Of a stretch of 64,000 nucleotides of DNA, positions 29,357 to 38,446 are shown piece by piece; positions within the stretch are counted from its first letter, which is position 1; every line of letters begins with the position of its first letter. The DNA lies in assembly GCA_901456055.1 (NCBI GenBank), contig CABDWT010000018.1:607261-671260 (forward strand), given 5' to 3'. The notes beneath the pieces are model-generated. The model was not told the origin of the DNA. It saw only the letters and a program-made list of their open reading frames with translations, and did no database searches. Both the position numbers and the translations under genes were made by a program. Origin of the DNA: Phytobacter ursingii. GTDB taxonomy: Bacteria > Pseudomonadota > Gammaproteobacteria > Enterobacterales > Enterobacteriaceae.

Positions 29357-30752
29357 AGGTATAACCTCCGACATCAATGTAAACACCTGCGGGTGATGGG
29401 GCTGACGTTGAATACTGATAGTAAATATAGGGATAGCCGTCCGCCGGAATGGTTACGATATTCTTGGCTCCGGGTTGTACGGAGGTGCCGCCATTCGTGG
29501 ATTTAGAACTGATATCAACAAATGACAGACCCGCCGTGCTTGCGTTCGTGACCGCCAGCTCAATATTGACAGCCGTTGCCGGGATCTCGGCGTTAACTGC
29601 CACGCCCGCTTTTGCGGTGGACTGTCCGTTGCCCATGACACGATGCTGGGTATCCCACTGAGCCTGAAAATAACAGCGACCGTTCATGCACAGTTGCGGA
29701 ACCATACCACCCCACGAGTCAACACGAAACGACCCCAGGTAACGACGAGTGGCATCTCCAGTCTTTTGTTTCGCTGGATAGGAATAATCGACAGGTTCAG
29801 TAGTGACAGCCTCAATCGTCGGGGTACTACCAGACAGATAGAGATAGACGTGGCGCCAGGTATTCGCTGTTAACCCGGTAACGGTGGTCGTGATAGTCCC
29901 CGCCACCCTTACAATCCCGCCCCCCTGAACGTATGCTGCACCGGGCCCACAGGTAATAACAGCACCCGCAACAGAGAGATTCAGGCCATTGATAAATTCC
30001 GGCCCGATTTCACCTCTGGAAAACACATCCAGATTAGAACGGGCTGCGGGTATGGACGAAACATCAGCCAGATTTTGCAATTTTTTTAACTGATTATCAG
30101 GGTTGGCTGACTGCGCCGCGTCACGGGCGACCTCTGCGGCTGTTTTTGCTGTCAAGGCGTCGGCTTTTGCCTGCTGCGCTGTGGTGTTTGCTGTGGTGGC
30201 AGCACTGGCGGCAGTACTGGCTGCCTGCGCATCGATTTGCACCTGCGACGCTTTCGTATCAATGTCAGTACGGTCAGCGGCCACCTGTTGAGCATCCGCG
30301 TGAATTTGTGTTGCCAGCGTCTGAATCAAGTCGGGATCTATACTGTTCAGCAGATCGACAATCTTTCTCCAGCTCGGGCCACTAAACGTTGAGCCGTCGG
30401 GCAAAACCACCGTGATATCGCCGCTGTTGCTGAACACCGCCTGCCAGTTCTGCTTGTCGTAGTTCTGTCCACGCAGCGCCTCTGTTGTCTGAGCCACCAG
30501 CGCGGCGGTTATCTGGTTTTGTGTTGCACGAGGAACCACAGACCAGGCCAGTCCTGATTGCGCTGGTCCCTTATATTTACTGGGCAGTGTCAGTTGCGTA
30601 TCGCTGTCAACCGACTGAACAGGCAGCGTATAGGTAATGCCGCCGACAGTGACAACAAGGAAATCGCCTGCTGTAAGTTCGGTCGTAAATGCTGTGCCGC
30701 TTCCGGTAACGACGGCTGAATTGTTCGTTAGAGTTAACGTTCCTGCTGACAT
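29346..30752 (-). CDS. Phage tail fibre protein
   Basis: 468 residues. The N-terminal virion-binding domain ([20 protein letters not shown]) is followed by an alanine-rich coiled coil (about residues 145-220, runs of [24 protein letters not shown]), then a beta-rich shaft/tip ending in [13 protein letters not shown]. The repeat of small residues is typical of trimeric side fibres. The assembly gene follows directly. The tip likely sets receptor specificity. Confidence 0.88.
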   Translation of the reverse strand: MSAGTLTLTNNSAVVTGSGTAFTTELTAGDFLVVTVGGITYTLPVQSVDSDTQLTLPSKYKGPAQSGLAWSVVPRATQNQITAALVAQTTEALRGQNYDKQNWQAVFSNSGDITVVLPDGSTFSGPSWRKIVDLLNSIDPDLIQTLATQIHADAQQVAADRTDIDTKASQVQIDAQAASTAASAATTANTTAQQAKADALTAKTAAEVARDAAQSANPDNQLKKLQNLADVSSIPAARSNLDVFSRGEIGPEFINGLNLSVAGAVITCGPGAAYVQGGGIVRVAGTITTTVTGLTANTWRHVYLYLSGSTPTIEAVTTEPVDYSYPAKQKTGDATRRYLGSFRVDSWGGMVPQLCMNGRCYFQAQWDTQHRVMGNGQSTAKAGVAVNAEIPATAVNIELAVTNASTAGLSFVDISSKSTNGGTSVQPGAKNIVTIPADGYPYIYYQYSTSAPSPAGVYIDVGGYTYAR

Positions 30753-30779
30753 AAATAAAATATCCCCATGCAGAGCATA

Positions 30780-31727
30780 TTAGTAAAAATTCGGTATTAC
30801 GGGTATTAACTGAGACAAGACGCCATCCTGATTATTAAAGGAATATGTCGTGTAGTTTTGCCCCCAATAACTTCCCCGCGCCACCATGACATTTCCACCC
30901 GACATCCTGAGTCCCTTCCTCCTTGTCATATAATAACCCTTGCCATTACCGGAGTTAGAATACCAGCCATTAGTCGATATCATAATCATTCCATTAACCG
31001 CCTGAAATGATTCGGAAGGAGAGTAAAAGCCTTGAATAATGAACGGCTTTGAAGACGTTGAAAATGTGCACTCCCCAGCCGCATTAAAATAATTCAATCC
31101 CGGTCCGGGTTGAGGTCTGACATTTGCGAATACAGCAACCCTGACAGTGACAGTGCCATCACCAGGATCACCAATTGCAGAGTCATTATATTTTTTGCAA
31201 TATAACGTGTTGCCATAACGCTCAAGAACAACGCCAGAATTATCCCAGGAGGCAAAAATGACGCCGTTTGATGGTATCGTCCAGGACCCTGTAAAAGTTA
31301 TCGTATTATAATAAATACAACTACCTATTGTCGTTCCTGTAGGTATGATTGTGAAGTCTGTAGAGTCAGCAATCAACAGCCCAGTATTTGATGACTGACT
31401 GGCTGCGGCAACCTTCCAGATTTGTCCAGCCATGACCACTTCGCTGTTATTCTGCTGAACATTACTTGAACCCTGCACACACCAGATTTGATTCCCGGAT
31501 GTCTGAATGCTTTTGATAAAATTAACATGCAGAATGGCTCCAGCAAAATACATACTGACCGGATCGTTAATCATCCAGATAAACTGATCACCAGCAGAAA
31601 TGCCTCCGGGAATAGTAAACCTTCCTGCCGCCGCTGAAACATCTGCCACATAAATTGCTGCACGCATGCCTGCAGTAATTACCATCGGGCGACCATCATT
31701 TAAATCAATAAGCAATCCTGTAGGCAT
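30780..31727 (-). CDS. Tail tip/fibre-associated protein (DUF6453-like)
   Basis: 315 residues beginning MPTGLLIDLNDGRPMVITAG, mostly predicted beta-structure with many Gly, Ser and Asn. It sits between J and the side fibre, three bases after J, as in many lambdoid phages where this gene product is a minor tail-tip protein. I assign it to the DUF6453 type from the N-terminal pattern only. It may be an additional host-recognition protein. Confidence 0.7.
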   Translation of the reverse strand: MPTGLLIDLNDGRPMVITAGMRAAIYVADVSAAAGRFTIPGGISAGDQFIWMINDPVSMYFAGAILHVNFIKSIQTSGNQIWCVQGSSNVQQNNSEVVMAGQIWKVAAASQSSNTGLLIADSTDFTIIPTGTTIGSCIYYNTITFTGSWTIPSNGVIFASWDNSGVVLERYGNTLYCKKYNDSAIGDPGDGTVTVRVAVFANVRPQPGPGLNYFNAAGECTFSTSSKPFIIQGFYSPSESFQAVNGMIMISTNGWYSNSGNGKGYYMTRRKGLRMSGGNVMVARGSYWGQNYTTYSFNNQDGVLSQLIPVIPNFY

Positions 31728-31730
31728 GTT

Positions 31731-34700
31731 TTAAAAAGCTCCAAGAACAATTCGCCCACCGTTTGCAAGATTAACGGTCACGCCGTTGGCGTTAATTAAT
31801 ACGCCAGAGTTTCCGGTGAATGAAAATTGTCCATTTGTTGCAATTAAAGTCCCACGAACCGTGACACCATTAAAGACGGCGTAACCTGATTTGTTGATAT
31901 GCCAGCCAACATTTCCGGTCCCGTCCCATGTATTTGACTGGATATAGTTACCGATTTTCAGGTTGCCCACAGAACCATCCTGAATAAAGGCGTCGCTGAT
32001 AAACACCTGCCCGTTGACCACGGCAAACGGTGAATATTGCGTGTCGCCGCTTCCGCTCATCAGCACAAACTGATTTGCATTGAATCCCACACGGGTGACT
32101 ATCGGTTGCCCAGGCTGCGCCAATACGGCAATCGACAGCCCGGCGCTATACATAACTCCGTTTATTCTCACGCCCGCTTTAAGTGTGTGAATTGCCGTGG
32201 CTCCATCAGCATCAACGACTGCTGTTAGTTTGTCCTCCAGTGCGGCAGTAACATCACCAATCTGCGCCTGAACCTGGGTAGACATTTCTGCCATTGCCTT
32301 ATCGACTTCGGCAATTGTTGTTTTCACGACCAGAATATCTGCGCGAACCTCTCCGTACTGCGCCCACAGGCGCTCAACCGTGGCAGCATTAGCCAGGGCG
32401 TTTTGCAGGACCGCTTCCAGGTTAGTATCAATGTCACTGGACAGGCGCTCGCCGTCAGCCGCAGAAAGGAAGTCTTTTGCAATATCCCCCAGGTAATCAT
32501 CCGCATTGTCATTTGACAGTCCCCTGACCCAGTCCGTATAGCCAGACTGGTTACCGGTTTTATCCACCAGTTGCGCGCGGTACCAGAACTCCTGACCTGC
32601 CCGCAGGCCCATCTGCGTATATTCTGACGACGGGTATGGCACATCAGTGAGCAAAAGCGGGTCAGAAAAATCACTGTTAGCGGTATACTGAATTTCCGTT
32701 TTCAGCGTGTCAGCAGTATTCGCCGGGAAACCCCAGTTCAGACGGATCCCCCAGTTAATCCCGGTCGCAATGAGGCCAACAGGTTTCGGCGGATTGCCTA
32801 CTTTCCCGGTGAGTGTGGTTTCAGTGGAATAGCCCCAGCCGGAGGAAATTTCGGCAGCGTTTATCGCCCGCACGCGCACCAGATAACGCCCGGTGTAAAT
32901 GGCTGGTACCTCAAAAGAAGTCGTAGAGCTGCGAGGCACGTTCACCCAGTCGCCATCGTTGCGCCGCCACTGTGCTTCGTAAGAGATTGCATTTGGTGCC
33001 TGGTCCCAGCTGGCTCGCAGCGTCTCCAGACTGATCCCCTGGTTAATAACGGAATAGCTGGAAATAACGATATTCCCCGGCACGGATTGATTGCCGGGAG
33101 GGATTACGCTCACTGGCCTGCTGTCGATAATCGCGCCAGTATCAATACGTGCGTATTTGTCCGGGTCATGGGCCGCCCCCACGATGGTAAATGTGCCGTC
33201 GTCATTTTCCGTAACGCTGACGACGCGGTACTGCTGGGCATAAAGCGAATCTGATTCTACCACCCACACCGCCTGCGCCTCCGGCGTTGTAGAGAACACC
33301 GTCGAAACGGTGACTTTATTGCCACTGACAGCCTGAATGGTGCGGCTCTGTGATGCCCCGGTGGGCAGGTTCACCATAATGCGATCACCAGCAACAGCAT
33401 CCGGCACGCGGTCAAGAGTCAGCACCCTGCCACTTACCGCACTGATACGCCCGCCTGTAATCTTTCCGGACAAATCACGGTCACTGACAGCAATGACATA
33501 ACCCGGCTGCGGGATACTCCCGTCCAGACCGACAGAAAATGTGACCACGCGGTCTTTGTTGTTCGTCAGAATCCCCCAGCGGCCTTTACGGTTCGCCTCT
33601 GACTGGCGGGTACAGCCGATGGCGGTCAGCTCAAGCTGGTTATAGCCAAAGCGACGCACCAAATCCTGTTCAAATACCGGTTCCATTGCGTCGGCGTAGT
33701 TGTTCGCCGGATCGGAGTAGGAAACCAGTGCAGTGGTATACCGGGTTTTTGACGTACTGCTGCTGTACGTGAATTTCCCGTCGATAATATTTGCGTTCGT
33801 ATAGCTGAAATCGATGTCGCGGGGCATATCAGCCAGGGCAACAATCTGATTGCCGCCCCAGTAGGTCATGCCCCGGAAAATAGCTGCAAAATCTCTCAGC
33901 ACGGTATAGGCGTCGTTGCGGTCCTGCACGTAGACGTTGCAGGTGTAACGCGGTTCCGTGCCGCTGCCGCCCTTACCGTCCGGCACGGGTGCGTCGCAGT
34001 ACTGTGCGACCTGGTAGAGCGTCCATTTATCGATGTTCGCCGCCGTCAGTCTGTCACCCAGCCCGAAACGGTCAGTAACAACCAGATCGTAAAAAATCCA
34101 TGCCGGGTTATCAGTCCAGGCCCATTTAAATGATCCTGTCCATGTCCCGCTATATGAGCGTGTTACAGGATCATAATTATCCGGCACACGAATAACCCGC
34201 CCAGACGGTTCGCAGGATATCTGCGGTACCGAGCCATTAAACTGGCTGGAGTCAAACTCGATGTACAGCAGCGCGGTATTCGGATAACGCAATTTCGCGT
34301 CGATCACCTCTGTGTAGCTCTGCAGCGTCATTGCATCGCCGACTTTGGCGCTGTTCGCATCTGCCGTGAGTTTGCGAATACGAACAGTCCAGGTGGTTGC
34401 ACCGGCTGGCAAATTGATACGGTGGCTGCGCTCATAACCGCTGGTCGTTTTCCCTTTTACAGACGTATTGATGACCGTCTGGAACACGCCGCCGTTCGTC
34501 TGCAAGTCAATCGCATAATTGATGGTGTAACCCACCAGATCGCCATCGTCTTCCTGCTTGTAAACTGACGGCCATTTAAGACGCAGGCGAACTGCAGAAA
34601 GCTGCGTATTCGTAAACGTTCGGGTCCATGCAGTTGAGCTGGAAATGGTAATTCCGCCTGCGCTGATTTCGTTCTCGCTGCCGGGCATCCCCTGGATGTA

Positions 34701-34949
34701 TGTTTGCGCCTGTGTGCCCGCGCGAAATTCCCAGGTGACACCGCTGAAATTTGACGAACCGTCAGCATTCAGCAGCGGCGTACCATCCAGGAAAATAGAC
34801 TGCCCGGTGAGGCCGCCCGAAAATTCACCCTCACCCAGCGCCAGCAGGATTTTTGCTTTCGCAACCGACTGGAGATCGTCGGGCTGTTCTGTCGGCGTAC
34901 GGGAGCTGGAACTGCCGCCCTTGCGCCCCTGAATTTTCTTATTTGCCAT
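31731..34949 (-). CDS. J: Tail tip host-specificity protein J
   Basis: 1072 residues. J forms the central tail tip and binds the receptor. Seen: a basic N-terminus (MANKKIQGRKGGSSSSRTP), the conserved N-terminal tail-hub domain (LLALGEGEFSGGLTGQSIFL), a putative-tail domain around RYTCNVYVQDRNDAYTVLRD, fibronectin III-like modules at about residues 615-800 (ISYEAQWRRNDGDW; YLVRVRAINAAE), and a C-terminal DUF1983-like part ending GGRIVLGAF. The family is usually 1050-1150 residues. Confidence 0.96.
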   Translation of the reverse strand: MANKKIQGRKGGSSSSRTPTEQPDDLQSVAKAKILLALGEGEFSGGLTGQSIFLDGTPLLNADGSSNFSGVTWEFRAGTQAQTYIQGMPGSENEISAGGITISSSTAWTRTFTNTQLSAVRLRLKWPSVYKQEDDGDLVGYTINYAIDLQTNGGVFQTVINTSVKGKTTSGYERSHRINLPAGATTWTVRIRKLTADANSAKVGDAMTLQSYTEVIDAKLRYPNTALLYIEFDSSQFNGSVPQISCEPSGRVIRVPDNYDPVTRSYSGTWTGSFKWAWTDNPAWIFYDLVVTDRFGLGDRLTAANIDKWTLYQVAQYCDAPVPDGKGGSGTEPRYTCNVYVQDRNDAYTVLRDFAAIFRGMTYWGGNQIVALADMPRDIDFSYTNANIIDGKFTYSSSTSKTRYTTALVSYSDPANNYADAMEPVFEQDLVRRFGYNQLELTAIGCTRQSEANRKGRWGILTNNKDRVVTFSVGLDGSIPQPGYVIAVSDRDLSGKITGGRISAVSGRVLTLDRVPDAVAGDRIMVNLPTGASQSRTIQAVSGNKVTVSTVFSTTPEAQAVWVVESDSLYAQQYRVVSVTENDDGTFTIVGAAHDPDKYARIDTGAIIDSRPVSVIPPGNQSVPGNIVISSYSVINQGISLETLRASWDQAPNAISYEAQWRRNDGDWVNVPRSSTTSFEVPAIYTGRYLVRVRAINAAEISSGWGYSTETTLTGKVGNPPKPVGLIATGINWGIRLNWGFPANTADTLKTEIQYTANSDFSDPLLLTDVPYPSSEYTQMGLRAGQEFWYRAQLVDKTGNQSGYTDWVRGLSNDNADDYLGDIAKDFLSAADGERLSSDIDTNLEAVLQNALANAATVERLWAQYGEVRADILVVKTTIAEVDKAMAEMSTQVQAQIGDVTAALEDKLTAVVDADGATAIHTLKAGVRINGVMYSAGLSIAVLAQPGQPIVTRVGFNANQFVLMSGSGDTQYSPFAVVNGQVFISDAFIQDGSVGNLKIGNYIQSNTWDGTGNVGWHINKSGYAVFNGVTVRGTLIATNGQFSFTGNSGVLINANGVTVNLANGGRIVLGAF

Positions 34950-35003
34950 ATTGCGCCCATAAAAAAACCGCCAGGAGGCGGTTATATTTTGAGGTTGAAT
35001 TTG

Positions 35004-35285
35004 TCAGTCCCAGTGCTCTTTGGATGCTGCGTTGTCTAGCGTTGCCGCTATTATTTTTTTCTGTTCATCAGTAAACGTATCCCAAATGATTTCTAACGCT
35101 GGAATTGAGTAATTGTGCCAATTATGCACGAAGCCACCTTCATTCCATTCTGGCTTTTGCCAGTCCAGAAATTTAGCAGCTGAAAACGCATCTCCTATGT
35201 GATCTTTTTTTACTTCCTTGGGGCTAAGTGGTAATGCATTATTTCTCGATGTATAAGAAATTATTTTATCGCCAAGTAATTTCAT
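35004..35285 (-). CDS. Small protein of unknown function within the tail operon
   Basis: 93 residues, MKLLGDKIISYTSRNNALPL to ASKEHWD, with aromatic-rich middle (WNEGGFVHNWHNYSIPALEIIWDTF). No signal peptide or known domain recognised. It is inserted between I and J, where lambda has no gene. AT-rich relative to J, so likely a late-expressed accessory gene (moron). Confidence 0.65.
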   Translation of the reverse strand: MKLLGDKIISYTSRNNALPLSPKEVKKDHIGDAFSAAKFLDWQKPEWNEGGFVHNWHNYSIPALEIIWDTFTDEQKKIIAATLDNAASKEHWD

Positions 35286-35293
35286 TTATGCCT

Positions 35294-35860
35294 CTACTGC
35301 TGATCTTCTACATAAATCCCGGCTGAAATAATCGCGCCACCGATGCGCCGCTTTCCATAAAGAAGCGGTACAGGATACCCCTGAGCTGCAGTGTTCGTTA
35401 CGCTGCCAAATGCGTAAGACGCTTTATTATCTGCGTCCTGTTTGCTGGCCAGTCCTGTTGGTTGCGGGGATAGCATCTGGACAATTCCTCCGGCCATCAT
35501 TCCCACACCACCAGCAACAAGAGCCGCACCGCCGTAAGCATATGTAATTACACCAACGACAACCAAAACAGCACCGAGAATTGTTTGAAGGATACCTCCA
35601 CGCTTACTGCCAATGACAACCGGTACGACCCGGATGACTTCTCCGGTAACCGGAAATCCTAAATCATCAATTCCAATATTTTTTTTGCCTTTGAAAACCG
35701 CGTAGGTAAGCCCGCGCCGTTGGCTGGTTATCATGAATTTTTCAAAACCGGAAATTGTCGCAGCTAAAGCCCGCGTAGCTTCGTGAGTGGTGCTTATTAA
35801 TCGGTGATGTATTTTACCAAAAGTTTTACCAAGAATTCCGCCGAGTTCAATTTGGGTCAT
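35294..35860 (-). CDS. I: Tail assembly protein I
   Basis: 188 residues. The N-terminal soluble domain (IELGGILGKTFGKIHHRLI, near residues 3-21) is followed by a glycine/alanine-rich hydrophobic stretch (LQTILGAVLVVVGVITYAYG, about residues 82-101) typical of lambda gpI-type tail-tip assembly proteins. It ends GGAIISAGIYVEDQQ. The ATG at 35860 follows GCGAGAAATA; an alternative ATG lies four codons earlier. Confidence 0.85.
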   Translation of the reverse strand: MTQIELGGILGKTFGKIHHRLISTTHEATRALAATISGFEKFMITSQRRGLTYAVFKGKKNIGIDDLGFPVTGEVIRVVPVVIGSKRGGILQTILGAVLVVVGVITYAYGGAALVAGGVGMMAGGIVQMLSPQPTGLASKQDADNKASYAFGSVTNTAAQGYPVPLLYGKRRIGGAIISAGIYVEDQQ

Positions 35861-35922
35861 TATTTCTCGCATAACACATCCAGACAAAGCGCCTCAAATA
35901 ACAAGGCGCTTTAAAAAATTAA

Positions 35923-36600
35923 CTATAGATTAATGTCTAAGTTAACCTCGTTACCAGCACGAATTACCTTAAACACCACCTTATCTCCAGAGTGATATTT
36001 CTCCATAGCACTCGTAATATCATATTGAGTCCTGATGCGATCACTCCCAATATTCACAAGAATATCATTTGCAATTACACCTGATTTTGATGCAATCCCA
36101 CCTGGAGTTACACTCTGAATAACAAGCCCGGTAGAATAAGAAGGGTTCTCAACAATCTTACCGTTTTTATCTGACATGTAAGTCATTATGCCTATTTTTA
36201 TTGGGGAGGATTTACTTATAGCATCGCTTACATAATTATTAAAATTTATGACTGATTGATATTGATCAGGAATACAACCGAACATATTCCCACACGAAAG
36301 CCTGATTAATATTGCAGATGTTCCATCAGGTTGTGTATTTTTATTTACTTGGCATGAAAGTTTTGTATCACCACCAACAGAATTATAGGTTTCAATATAA
36401 TCAGCGCTATAATTTTGTATTTTCATACCACAGTTTTGATTAATCCATTGTCTTGTTGCCGACCATGCAGTGTCACATTGTTTTTGCGAAGCACATACAG
36501 GAACTGTTTTATTCATTTCATCTTGGCTAGGTCTCTTTGCTGTTTGAGATGCGCATCCCGTAATAAAAAACCCCAGAATAAAAACTAACGCTTTTTTCAT
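35923..36600 (-). CDS. PDZ-domain lipoprotein inserted in the tail operon
   Basis: 225 residues. A lipoprotein signal peptide (MKKALVFILGFFITGC, lipobox ITGC) is followed by a middle domain with four cysteines (VCASQKQCDTAW, NCGMKIQ, LSCQVN, CGNMFGC) and a C-terminal PDZ domain (GLVIQSVTPGGIASKSGVI, VNIGSDRIRTQYDITSAM, GDKVVFKVIRAGNEV). AAGGAG precedes the ATG. PDZ lipoproteins act in envelope proteostasis; here a role in envelope modification of the lysogen or superinfection exclusion is possible but unproven. It is strikingly AT-rich and sits between K and I. Confidence 0.8.
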   Translation of the reverse strand: MKKALVFILGFFITGCASQTAKRPSQDEMNKTVPVCASQKQCDTAWSATRQWINQNCGMKIQNYSADYIETYNSVGGDTKLSCQVNKNTQPDGTSAILIRLSCGNMFGCIPDQYQSVINFNNYVSDAISKSSPIKIGIMTYMSDKNGKIVENPSYSTGLVIQSVTPGGIASKSGVIANDILVNIGSDRIRTQYDITSAMEKYHSGDKVVFKVIRAGNEVNLDINL

Positions 36601-36632
36601 TTTCTCACTCCTTGTGTTTTGGAATGGAAATG

Positions 36633-37343
36633 TTAGCACAAGGATTTGTAGCGAAGAATCTTCATCGTTCGTTCTATCCAGTAGCCACCATACGGTACAC
36701 GGTTGCTGAGCCTACCGTATAAGTGGTGAAGCATCATATTCCCGTCCAACAACACCCCAGCGTGATTCCATTTGTTAGCCTGCACCTGCATGATCACAAC
36801 ATCACCCGGTTGCGGTTCGCCTTGTACTTCACGGAATCCGCATTCATACCAGTTATCCTGATACAAATTAGCGGGGTACTGGTCCTCCCACCACGGATAA
36901 TCGACGCGATAATCAGACAATTCGATACCGTAGGTTTGCCGATAAAATGACATCACCAGTCCCCAGCAGTCGTAAATCCCCAGCACAAAAGGTCGCTCCA
37001 GCAATGGCAATTCGCCACGCGGGTTGATTGTGCAAAGGTCGCCTTCCGGCCAACTGACGATGTGCCAGGGCACCGCCATCAGATCGCATTGCGCCTTATC
37101 CAGTTCGCTGGGCTGCGTCGTTGCGTCAGGATGACTGTGCACAATAGCGATCACCGTCCCCCAGTCCTCAGCGGCGGCGTAGTCTTCCGGGCAAAGGACA
37201 AAATTGTCCTCTGGCGCAGCGGCAAGATTCCGGCAAGGAAAATAACGTTCAACACGGCTTTTTTGCGCCACCACGCCGCAGCATTCACGGGGATATTCAG
37301 TGGCGGCATGCGCCATGATGGCATCTATGGTTTTCTGACGCAT
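36633..37343 (-). CDS. K: Tail assembly protein K (JAB/MPN plus NlpC/P60 domains)
   Basis: 236 residues. An N-terminal JAB/MPN+ metalloprotease domain has IVHSHPDATTQPSELDKAQCD (H-x-H and downstream Asp) and an upstream Glu in YPRECCG. A C-terminal NlpC/P60 peptidase domain has catalytic Cys in YDCWGLVMSFY and His in KWNHAGVLLDG. Lambda gpK-type proteins are needed for tail-tip assembly and may cut peptidoglycan. The ATG at 37343 has AGGAG upstream and abuts the L stop. Confidence 0.93.
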   Translation of the reverse strand: MRQKTIDAIMAHAATEYPRECCGVVAQKSRVERYFPCRNLAAAPEDNFVLCPEDYAAAEDWGTVIAIVHSHPDATTQPSELDKAQCDLMAVPWHIVSWPEGDLCTINPRGELPLLERPFVLGIYDCWGLVMSFYRQTYGIELSDYRVDYPWWEDQYPANLYQDNWYECGFREVQGEPQPGDVVIMQVQANKWNHAGVLLDGNMMLHHLYGRLSNRVPYGGYWIERTMKILRYKSLC

Positions 37344-37344
37344 A

Positions 37345-38100
37345 TCAGCTCCTGATGAGTGACGTGCCGGGGAAGCCACCAAAGGAAAGTTCGTTATTTT
37401 CCCCGAACCGAAGTTTGCAGGCGGTCAGGGTGCCGTTGCACTGGTCCAGTGAAGGATCTGCCACCGGGTTGTTGTTTTTGTCGAAGTAGTTCGTGCCTGC
37501 ATAGTCACAGCCATCACCGCTGCGGTACTTACCACGCCCGCACCAGGAACAGAGAGAATGAAGCTGCCGCGTCGGAATCATCAGCCCCTGCAGGTCCATC
37601 GGGCTGGTTAGCCGAAACTCTATAGCCTCTGACGTTTCAGTATTTTTCCCGTCGATATACCAGACCTGCAACTTTTCCTGAGTGGGATCAGAAGTTGGAT
37701 TACCGGATGGGAAATTGCGCGCATCCAGATACTGCGCCAGCGTGTCATGTATCGTGACGGTTGCTTTCAACAGATCATCGTATGCAAGGCACAACGCAGT
37801 GATGGAGCCATCAAGGTTAGCTACGGTCAGTTTCGGCGTCGCGCCACTACCGGTTGTCGATTTTTCCAGTCCGTCAATCTGGCAGGGCCACGCCGAATAC
37901 TCAATGCCCTGCCACCAGATGGATTTTGCCAGAAGTTTTGACTCATCCCCACCAGCAGCGGTTATTTCCGCTTCTGTGTGGGGAATATTGTGATTGTGAA
38001 ACCTCAAAACCTCGCCAACGCCAAACGCGCTACCGTCCACCTCAAACAACCGAACGATGTTACCCGGTTCCAGTTTCTGATAATCGTTGTTTAAGCTCAT
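37345..38100 (-). CDS. L: Minor tail protein L
   Basis: 251 residues of the lambda gpL family, part of the tail tip. The C-terminal domain carries clustered cysteines (HSLCSWCGRGKYRSGDGCDY, LDQCNGTLTACKLRF), corresponding to the iron-sulfur-binding Cys set of lambda gpL. Its start overlaps the M stop by four bases. Confidence 0.93.
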   Translation of the reverse strand: MSLNNDYQKLEPGNIVRLFEVDGSAFGVGEVLRFHNHNIPHTEAEITAAGGDESKLLAKSIWWQGIEYSAWPCQIDGLEKSTTGSGATPKLTVANLDGSITALCLAYDDLLKATVTIHDTLAQYLDARNFPSGNPTSDPTQEKLQVWYIDGKNTETSEAIEFRLTSPMDLQGLMIPTRQLHSLCSWCGRGKYRSGDGCDYAGTNYFDKNNNPVADPSLDQCNGTLTACKLRFGENNELSFGGFPGTSLIRS

Positions 38101-38444
38101 GGTGCAAATGCCTGTTCAAAGGTTGCAGTGACGGTTATTAGCTTTTTGCTTTTGACTACTTTTTGTAGGCTGTCTGCCTGAACACGCCAGAGTGCCAATT
38201 CGCCATAGGGGGGCTGAAAAGAAAATGACTTCGTTTTATGGCTCCGGAGAAATGCAAATATTTCCATCGCAGTCGTTTTATTCCCTGTAAAAGCAAATGC
38301 GAAATTAAGGGTTTCAGGGTTAATTCCATTGCCGCTAACCTGTGTATATCCATCACCAAACTGTACCTTCCGGATATTATCTTTTACTGTAATGGCGGGT
38401 TGTCCAGACGCCTGAATTTTCCATGTAAAAGCATCTACAGCCAT
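38097..38444 (-). CDS. M: Minor tail protein M
   Basis: 115 residues, lambda gpM family (MAVDAFTWKIQASGQPAI at the start, GDGYTQVSGNGINPETL in the middle). It caps the tape-measure complex in the tail tip. It follows H by two bases and overlaps L by four. Confidence 0.92.
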   Translation of the reverse strand: MAVDAFTWKIQASGQPAITVKDNIRKVQFGDGYTQVSGNGINPETLNFAFAFTGNKTTAMEIFAFLRSHKTKSFSFQPPYGELALWRVQADSLQKVVKSKKLITVTATFEQAFAP

Positions 38445-38446
38445 AT

